From Hyphomicrobiales bacterium (lineage in GTDB: Bacteria; Pseudomonadota; Alphaproteobacteria; Rhizobiales; Rhizobiaceae), in the NCBI GenBank assembly GCA_900472605.1, contig UCJD01000066.1:29403-93402 (forward strand): 64,000 nt of DNA. Direction: 5' to 3'. The stretch's first letter is position 1. Each line of letters starts with the position of its first letter. The position numbers and the translations under genes were made by a program. Below the pieces are notes generated by a model. It had not been told where the DNA came from, made no database searches, and saw only the letters and a program-made list of their open reading frames with translations. This document shows, piece by piece, positions 59,011 to 64,000 of this stretch.

Positions 59011-59598
59011 ATGGCTAAGCCCACAAACAATCCTCGCCAGACCGCCCGAATCGTTCAGCTCCGCAAGGGTGCCACCCTCGAAATGGTCCGCTTTACCTGC
59101 CCAGACAGCGCCCAGGCGATCAAGATCGCCGAAAGCTTCGGGAACCCTGTTGTCGACAGCGGCGGGATCCGAGATCTTCACGAACGGCTCATCATCGAGA
59201 CCGCGGATGCGCTCAGCGAAGGCCTTGGTGACAGGGCCATGCAGATACACCTGCAGCGGATCGTCGGCGCCTATGTCGGCTCCGCCCACGGCGCAGGTCA
59301 ATTCTACAGCAATGCCGTCACCCAGGCACGCGATGCTACCGCTAAGGCGGCAAACGAGGCGCGAGACGAAGATCTTGACGGTCCCGTCGGCTACGATAGT
59401 GCCTCCCACCGCAAGCGGGAGTTCGCCGCCGACATGGGCATTCAGGCCCACGCACTGCGGATGGCAGCTGAAGGTGCTGTCGCTGCCTACAAGCAGATCG
59501 TCGGCGAGAACTGGAAGCCGTTCGATCGCCCGATCGAAAACCCCGGACACTCTGTCGACCGCAAGGCTGCCGCGGTCCAGATGTCCGCGTTCGACTGA
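59011..59598 (+). CDS. Hypothetical plasmid-type protein (195 aa)
   Basis: A 195-residue mostly helical protein starting MAKPTNNPRQTARIVQLRKG and ending IENPGHSVDRKAAAVQMSAFD-like. GAAAGGAAG precedes the ATG at 59011; the ATG at 58945 is less likely. A degraded copy of its 3-prime end (DRPIEN...AFD) lies at 62342-62410, so the gene has been duplicated in this region. An intrinsic terminator with a TTCG loop follows. No known activity. Confidence 0.75.
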   Translation: MAKPTNNPRQTARIVQLRKGATLEMVRFTCPDSAQAIKIAESFGNPVVDSGGIRDLHERLIIETADALSEGLGDRAMQIHLQRIVGAYVGSAHGAGQFYSNAVTQARDATAKAANEARDEDLDGPVGYDSASHRKREFAADMGIQAHALRMAAEGAVAAYKQIVGENWKPFDRPIENPGHSVDRKAAAVQMSAFD

Positions 59599-59606
59599 CA
59601 CAATGC

Positions 59607-59627
59607 GGCGGGGTTCGCCCCGCCTTT
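59607..59627 (+). terminator. Intrinsic terminator with TTCG loop
   Basis: A 7-base-pair stem (GGCGGGG 59607-59613 with CCCCGCC 59618-59624) closed by a TTCG tetraloop, followed by TTT, nine bases after the 59011-59598 stop. Confidence 0.75.
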
Positions 59628-59692
59628 CATTGTTACGGGCCGCCTCCATTGCGGCCCTTTATCCTGAGGCATCGACGAGCCGTTTCAACCCG

Positions 59693-60292
59693 TTAGTTTC
59701 TGTTCGGGTCGTTTCGAGCCTGATTGATTGGAAGATCATCGGCGTCGGTGCTACGGACCACCCGAACACTGCCGCGGATTGCGAGGCAGATGCAGCTCAG
59801 CATGGCAGCCGGCATTCCCCATTCGAAGATCAATCCGGCGTAGGGCGGCCACGGTTGCCCGGCGCTCAAGCCGTCAATTAGATATCGGTATCCACCAACG
59901 ATGAACGACAGCAGGGTTGCCCAACCGATAAGCAAGAGGACCAGATTGAGTACCTTAAACTTGAACAACTCAGATGGTCCGCGCAGCGGGATGTAGCCGC
60001 GTTCTCTTGTGCGATCGATGATGGCTGCAACTCGCCGAGCGTCGTTGAAAAATCGATGTTCAGGGCCGACCATCCAGCTGCAAAGCACGTGACGAGCAGT
60101 TGCCAGAATGAAAAACATGGATGTGATCGCAAAGACTGCGGATGCAAATCCTTTGCCGTGGGCAGGAAACAAATCCGCCAGCGGGACGCCGATAATCCAA
60201 ATCGGCAGGGTCGCGACCACCACCCGCAACGTGCCGAGATTGGCTTCAATGTTTCGAAGCCGACGAAGCTCGAAGATTGACTGCTGGGTCAT
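59693..60292 (-). CDS. Hypothetical membrane protein (199 aa)
   Basis: A 199-residue protein with about four hydrophobic segments (VVVATLPIWIIGVPLADLFP; FASAVFAITSMFFILATARH; VLNLVLLLIGWATLLSFIVG; GMPAAMLSCICLAIRG). A polar loop between helices two and three (DARRVAAIIDRTRERGYIPL) is probably cytosolic. GGGAG lies before the ATG at 60292; the frame also opens at 60328. No family recognised. Confidence 0.7.
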   Translation of the reverse strand: MTQQSIFELRRLRNIEANLGTLRVVVATLPIWIIGVPLADLFPAHGKGFASAVFAITSMFFILATARHVLCSWMVGPEHRFFNDARRVAAIIDRTRERGYIPLRGPSELFKFKVLNLVLLLIGWATLLSFIVGGYRYLIDGLSAGQPWPPYAGLIFEWGMPAAMLSCICLAIRGSVRVVRSTDADDLPINQARNDPNRN

Positions 60293-60584
60293 TGGAGGAC
60301 TCCCGCTGGTTGGATTTCGGTGATCCATGTGATTGCTACAGTCTATGGGTTGTAGATGATCCCGGCAACCGGCAACTTGCTTCATCCGGTCCTTGAAATA
60401 CGTCGCCTCACATGGCGCCCGCCTTTGCCCTAGCGGCCACTGCATAGCTGCATTGCACAATAAATGTTTTCCTGGTGGTCAATATTCAGGGATAACGCCT
60501 ACAGCTGATGCACATGGCGGTCTTCTCCCAGTTCCGTCGCATTGGCTGTTCCCCTCTGGAGGTTGATTGACCTTCAAACTTTAT

Positions 60585-60615
60585 GGGCCGCGGCTTCCGA
60601 CGTCGGCCCTTTTTT
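60585..60615 (+). terminator. Intrinsic terminator without upstream gene
   Basis: A 6-base-pair stem (GGGCCG 60585-60590 with CGGCCC 60604-60609), with an inner partly paired loop, followed by six T (60610-60615). On the plus strand there is no gene upstream that it could end, because the neighbouring gene at 59693-60292 runs the other way. It may end a small RNA starting near 60480. Confidence 0.65.
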
Positions 60616-60926
60616 CTTGTCGCGTTTCTGGCATCGGTCTGATGCGACCATATGCTCAACAGACGTGCTAGCGGATCGCTCTTCGTCCATCATCCTAGTC
60701 GGTGCACTCAGCTCAAGACGAGTGTACGCAAAGCGTCACGTGCGTAAGGTGGCCGCCCTGAGGCGTCGTCGAGGTTGGCGACGGACGAAAGGTATGGCTG
60801 ACGCATGGCTTGCATACCCTCGCCGTGATTGCCGGAGACCTCACGAGCAACTTGAGATTGACCTTCGCCGGCACTTTGATATTCACCTTCCAGATCGGCA
60901 ACCGGTGGTCATGCGGGAGCGCAAAA

Positions 60927-61277
60927 TTGACATTTGAAGAGTTTGTTTCTGCTGGTCCGCGGATGCGAAACACATGGGTGCGTGAACCCGGCATTTCCAT
61001 TTACATCCGCAAGCCGACAGGCTTTGGCCACAATGCAGACTACGAACTCGCTTCGATGGAAGCGGACGTGCCAGGTAGTGGATCGCTGACGTCGTTCTTG
61101 GAAAGGTATGAGCCGACCTACAGTTTTTACATCGAGAACCTTCTGCATGACCAACTGGTGTCGTTTTTCGCGCGGCGGGGCTACCGTGTCGTCGGCGGGA
61201 ACCGCGACGATCTCGACATCTGCATGATCACAGCGCGCTGCTGGCATTTCAAAGACGACGTACACACGACTTCCTGA
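60927..61277 (+). CDS. GNAT-like hypothetical protein (116 aa)
   Basis: A 116-residue protein best started at the TTG at 60927 with GGGAG at 60915-60919. It reads FEEFVSAGPRMRNTWVREPG then SIYIRKPTGFGHNADYELAS, GSGSLTSFLERYEPTYSFYI and FARRGYRVVGGNRDDLDICM. The order of strands and the final GYRVVGG look like a degenerate acetyltransferase fold, but I would not insist. The frame opens earlier (60810) without a matching ribosome site. Confidence 0.65.
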   Translation: MTFEEFVSAGPRMRNTWVREPGISIYIRKPTGFGHNADYELASMEADVPGSGSLTSFLERYEPTYSFYIENLLHDQLVSFFARRGYRVVGGNRDDLDICMITARCWHFKDDVHTTS

Positions 61278-61338
61278 ACTTCACGCCGATGCATGCGACA
61301 ACTTTGTCGGCAAGGGATGTGACGAGGCCGTCATTTCT

Positions 61339-61788
61339 TCAATCTGGGTGTACGGGCTTTCCGTGATAGGTCTCGCGGAACGCTTTTGCGTGTCTCTTAT
61401 CGGGCACGGTGACGATTACGAAGCGCCGCCCGGTCTCAGGATCCCCCTGACTGGATAGGTCGATCATCCAGATCGTCTTCGGCGCCAGGGTTGTGAGCTC
61501 GATCAGCTTCTCCATGATCGGATCATCACTCGCCTGGACGGCAAATGGGAGTTCATACGCGAAGGTCTCCTGGCTGGCCGGCCCGCTTAGCTGCTCCCTG
61601 AACCATTCCCAGACATTCGCAAAGTCGACCGGAAATGGTCCAAGGTCAACATTCACCTGGACCTCGTCTCGCGCGAAAATGACCTCGCCATCAAAGAACG
61701 TGTGAATTCCGAGAAAGTACTGGGAAAGTTCCAGGTGAGCGGAAAGAGCCTCGCGGAGGATCTTAAGGTTCGATGTCGTCTGGAACAT
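61339..61788 (-). CDS. Hypothetical protein (149 aa)
   Basis: A 149-residue soluble alpha/beta protein: MFQTTSNLKILREALSAHLE, VIFARDEVQVNVDLGPFPVD and a final WMIDLSSQGDPETGRRFVIV. GGAGAC precedes the ATG at 61788, which is preferred over 61821. Balanced composition suggests a real folded protein; no family recognised. Confidence 0.65.
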   Translation of the reverse strand: MFQTTSNLKILREALSAHLELSQYFLGIHTFFDGEVIFARDEVQVNVDLGPFPVDFANVWEWFREQLSGPASQETFAYELPFAVQASDDPIMEKLIELTTLAPKTIWMIDLSSQGDPETGRRFVIVTVPDKRHAKAFRETYHGKPVHPD

Positions 61789-61946
61789 ACAGGTCTCCGT
61801 GGGCCTACCAAAGAATTTCAACGTGATCGATTGCAGCAGTCAGATGATGATCTGCAGCGTTTGCCGCAAACAGTGGAAGTTCCGACCTTAAATCTAATGT
61901 TAGTCATGCTTCAGGCAAGATTAAAACGACAAGTTGCTGAAATAAC

Positions 61947-62189
61947 GTGAATTTGAGAGGCGGCTTTGCAGATTGTTATCGACACATCGACCCGGAGGGA
62001 AAATGCCGTGCTTTGGTGGTCGAAGCGCTTCGATGCGACGGTGAGACACTTTTTGTCCGCAAGGGAACTTGCGATTTGGAAGTAGCGGTCGCCTCCATCG
62101 TCGACTGGACGCCAATCGATGACGAGACGTCACATTCCCTGGCACTCGACAGGTGGATTACCAGGCGCGAGGATGTCGTCTGTTTCTGA
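61947..62189 (+). CDS. Uncertain small protein (80 aa)
   Basis: An 80-residue frame beginning at a GTG (61947): DCYRHIDPEGKCRALVVEAL and CDLEVAVASIVDWTPIDDET look coding. No clear ribosome site. It may be a small regulatory protein or the leftover of a larger gene. The region from 62190 to 62340 holds nothing else I can support. Confidence 0.4.
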   Translation: MNLRGGFADCYRHIDPEGKCRALVVEALRCDGETLFVRKGTCDLEVAVASIVDWTPIDDETSHSLALDRWITRREDVVCF

Positions 62190-62341
62190 TGGCCATCAAC
62201 ACAATGTTTGGGTTTTGGAGCCAATGCACTGAACCCTACAGGAGCGCTCCGCCATACGCACGGCAGCGATGACACAGCGACCACGTCAGGGTTGAAGGTG
62301 GCGCGCTCAGGAGGGCTCAATTCAAATGAGCACCTTGGACC

Positions 62342-62410
62342 GATCGCCCGATCGAAAACGGCAGCCATTCCCTCGCCCGCAAGGTGGCCAAGGTCCCCGC
62401 GTTCGACTGA
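62342..62410 (+). pseudogene. Remnant copy of the 59011 gene (3-prime end)
   Basis: In frame it reads DRPIENGSHSLARKVAKVPA ending FD and a TGA at 62408-62410. The gene at 59011 ends DRPIENPGHSVDRKAAAVQM then SAFD. The DNA is identical over GATCGCCCGATCGAAAAC and again at the end (GCGTTCGACTGACAC). Only the last 22 codons are clearly kept. It marks a partial duplication within the plasmid-type block. Confidence 0.65.
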
Positions 62411-62448
62411 CACACCGCGTGGGATCCGCGCCTTCCCTATCATTGAAA

Positions 62449-62473
62449 GCCGTCCCATTGAGACGGCCTTTTT
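62449..62473 (+). terminator. Intrinsic terminator after gene remnant
   Basis: A 6-base-pair stem (GCCGTC 62449-62454 with GACGGC 62462-62467), then CTTTTT. It sits 40 bases after the remnant and is the counterpart of the terminator after the 59011 gene, although the stem sequence differs. Confidence 0.6.
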
Positions 62474-62696
62474 CATGCCGGCTAGTGCCGGAGGAAGCGG
62501 GAAAAGGAAAATTGATCGGTCCATTGCGGCCCGTCTCGGGCGTAGGACCTGCAGGAGCCGCCCACGTCAGGCAACGGCTTCGCCGTCCTCTACTTCGTTT
62601 CGGCCGTTCCGGTGCAAACCGTGTGCTCAAGGCTCCTGCCCTTGGCCTCCGCGACAGGGCCGCGATTGGCGCGGCTCCAAATAGTGGAGATGAAAA

Positions 62697-63623
62697 ATGA
62701 GCAAGAAGACAGAAAGCCAGCGCGCCGACCTCTATTCCCGGATTACAGATCGGATCATCGAGGAGCTCGCCAGTGGGGTCCGCCCGTGGATGAAGCCCTG
62801 GAATGCTACGAATACCAATGGCCGGATCACTCGCCCGCTCCGCCACAACGGCCAACCCTATTCGGGCATGAACGTCCTCCTGCTCTGGTCAGAGCGGATG
62901 TCGCGTGGCTTTGCTTCCTCGATGTGGATGACATTCAAGCAGGCGTTGGAACTCGGCGCCGCTGTTCGAAAGGGCGAGACCGGATCGACGGTCGTCTTCG
63001 CGAGCCGGTTCACCAAATCCGAAGCGGACGGAAACGGTGTTGAGGTCGATCGAGAGATTCCTTTCCTAAAAGCCTATTCCGTGTTCAACGTCGAGCAGAT
63101 CGACGGGTTGCCCGTGCATTACTATAGCCGGCCAGAGATCGTGTTCGATCCCGTTGCACGGATCGAGCAGGCGGATCGGTTTTTTCGCAACACCGGCGCG
63201 GTGATCCGCCACGGCGGAAATCAGGCTTTCTATGCACCCGGTCCAGACGTCATCCAGATGCCGCCCTTCGAGACCTTCAAGGACGCGGCTAGCTACTATG
63301 CCACGCTGAGCCATGAAGCGACCCACTGGACTGCGGATGAGAACCGCGTCGGCCGCGACCTGTCACGCTATGCCAAGGATAGAAGCGAACGTGCTCGCGA
63401 AGAGCTTGTTGCAGAGCTTGGCAGTTGTTTCCTTTGCGCGGACCTTGGGATCGCCCCAGAGCTCGAACCGAGGCCTGATCACGCGCGGTACCTTCAGTCT
63501 TGGTTGGAGGTATTGGCCGACGACAAGCGGGCAATCTTCCAAGCGGCCGCCCATGCGCAGCGCGCGACGGCATTCCTTCATGGACTACAGCCGGAGGCAG
63601 CCGATCGGCGGGACGCTGCTTGA
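62697..63623 (+). CDS. ArdC-like antirestriction protein with zincin domain
   Basis: A 308-residue protein. Residues 1-130 match the ArdC N-terminal ssDNA-binding domain (DLYSRITDRIIEELASGVRP; NGQPYSGMNVLLLW). Residues 140-300 are an MPTase-PolyVal metallopeptidase with HEATHW (about 206-211), the HExxH zinc site, and a later Glu in EELVAELGSCFLC. ArdC of IncW plasmids protects incoming single-stranded plasmid DNA; such genes are typical of conjugation leading regions. GGAGATG leads to the ATG. About 200 bases of GC-rich leader lie upstream. Confidence 0.9.
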   Translation: MSKKTESQRADLYSRITDRIIEELASGVRPWMKPWNATNTNGRITRPLRHNGQPYSGMNVLLLWSERMSRGFASSMWMTFKQALELGAAVRKGETGSTVVFASRFTKSEADGNGVEVDREIPFLKAYSVFNVEQIDGLPVHYYSRPEIVFDPVARIEQADRFFRNTGAVIRHGGNQAFYAPGPDVIQMPPFETFKDAASYYATLSHEATHWTADENRVGRDLSRYAKDRSERAREELVAELGSCFLCADLGIAPELEPRPDHARYLQSWLEVLADDKRAIFQAAAHAQRATAFLHGLQPEAADRRDAA

Positions 63624-63645
63624 GCGCTTGAGGATTCAGGGAGGC

Positions 63646-63819
63646 TTACGGCTGGTCACCGCGCTCCGCGGTGGCCGTCTCTGCCAACGTGTCACCTGGG
63701 GCCAGCTCTTCCGGGCTGCTCAAATCCAACGTTCCCCAGATCGATGGCTTAGAAGCGGAAGGCTTCAGCTTCCGGGACTGCTTGATTTCGACGACAAACG
63801 GTTTCGTCTGCTTTGCCAT
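63646..63819 (-). CDS. Small hypothetical protein (57 aa)
   Basis: A 57-residue basic protein: MAKQTKPFVVEIKQSRKLKP and SIWGTLDLSSPEELAPGD. GGAGG lies five bases before the ATG at 63819. No known family, but KPFVVEIKQSRK looks like a conserved short motif and I recall similar small proteins beside rhizobial plasmid genes. Convergent with the ArdC-like gene. The last 180 bases of the window hold no further gene I can support. Confidence 0.7.
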   Translation of the reverse strand: MAKQTKPFVVEIKQSRKLKPSASKPSIWGTLDLSSPEELAPGDTLAETATAERGDQP

Positions 63820-64000
63820 ATGTCCTCCAGGCGATGATTCGCGGGGCAACTCTATCGCGGCGAATTTCTCTCGCAAGCGGACCTTGGTCGGATGTCGTCG
63901 AGTATTGTGCATATCTTTGTCGTGGCTTGGGCAGATTGCTGATCAGCTGTGGCCGTTCGCTGTGTTCCCTGGTGCGGGCCGCCATTGCCATATCCCTTTC

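Noticed and set aside
1..64000. CRISPR arrays, tRNA or rRNA genes, complete insertion sequences
   Set aside because: None was seen: no regularly spaced long repeats, no cloverleaf-type segment with CCA end and no intact transposase frame.

Overview
The window looks like a replicon (probably a plasmid or chromid) of a Rhizobiaceae-type alphaproteobacterium (Rhizobium, Agrobacterium or Sinorhizobium/Ensifer). The reasons are two tandem ku genes with a large LigD, a SyrB-like protein, DUF1419, DUF2188 and DUF2171 proteins, a GC-rich composition, and many promoter-like sites of the alphaproteobacterial general-stress sigma factor EcfG/RpoE2 (GGAAC, 16 or 17 bases, then C/G-GTT). No rRNA, tRNA, CRISPR array, repABC genes or complete insertion sequence was seen. 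Assignments come from reading the sequence only; no database search was run.

Layout. 0-7 kb: a cut-off DUF2188 gene, a VOC protein, ku-ku, DUF1206, the TIGR02587/TIGR02588 membrane pair and a cytoplasmic-type alpha-amylase. 7-12 kb: stress-type small proteins (ElaB/DUF883-like, DUF2171), a MOSC protein, an FAD/NAD(P)-binding protein and an SDR dehydrogenase. 12-19 kb: a second DNA repair block with a frameshifted LigD-type ligase, a receiver protein, full-length ligD, a UvsE UV endonuclease and a Nudix hydrolase. 19-23 kb: small hypothetical genes, a second receiver protein, DUF2188 and GFA-type proteins, and a decayed YdeP/FdhF molybdoenzyme fragment. 23-34.6 kb: one five-gene minus-strand operon that starts with an Mfd-like translocase and continues with four glycan-metabolism proteins, two of them multi-domain fusions. 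35-45 kb: stress-membrane and small proteins (DUF892, GlsB, a 25-residue peptide, cold-shock protein, HD protein), a truncated hybrid kinase and two LysR-family remnants. 45.5-47.4 kb: kup. 47.9-64 kb: a plasmid-type module (Toprim/DUF3991, DUF1419, a 1696-residue methylase-helicase, a ParB-like protein, an ArdC-like antirestriction protein and small conserved genes).

How it fits together. Eleven sites with GGAAC, a 16-17 base gap and [CG]GTT lie upstream of genes between 2.7 and 45.5 kb, with several weaker ones (including at ku and ligD). I read this part as an EcfG-controlled stress and DNA-repair island: end joining (Ku, LigD), UV repair (UvsE), a transcription-repair-like translocase tied to glycan synthesis, and membrane or ferritin-like stress proteins. 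I noticed no such site in the 46-64 kb module, which looks like plasmid establishment or antirestriction cargo.

Caution. Four genes (about 12.87, 18.52, 18.77 and 58.09 kb) each read perfectly if one base is added back. That pattern suggests either sequencing errors or recent decay, and it affects how fusions and starts elsewhere should be read.
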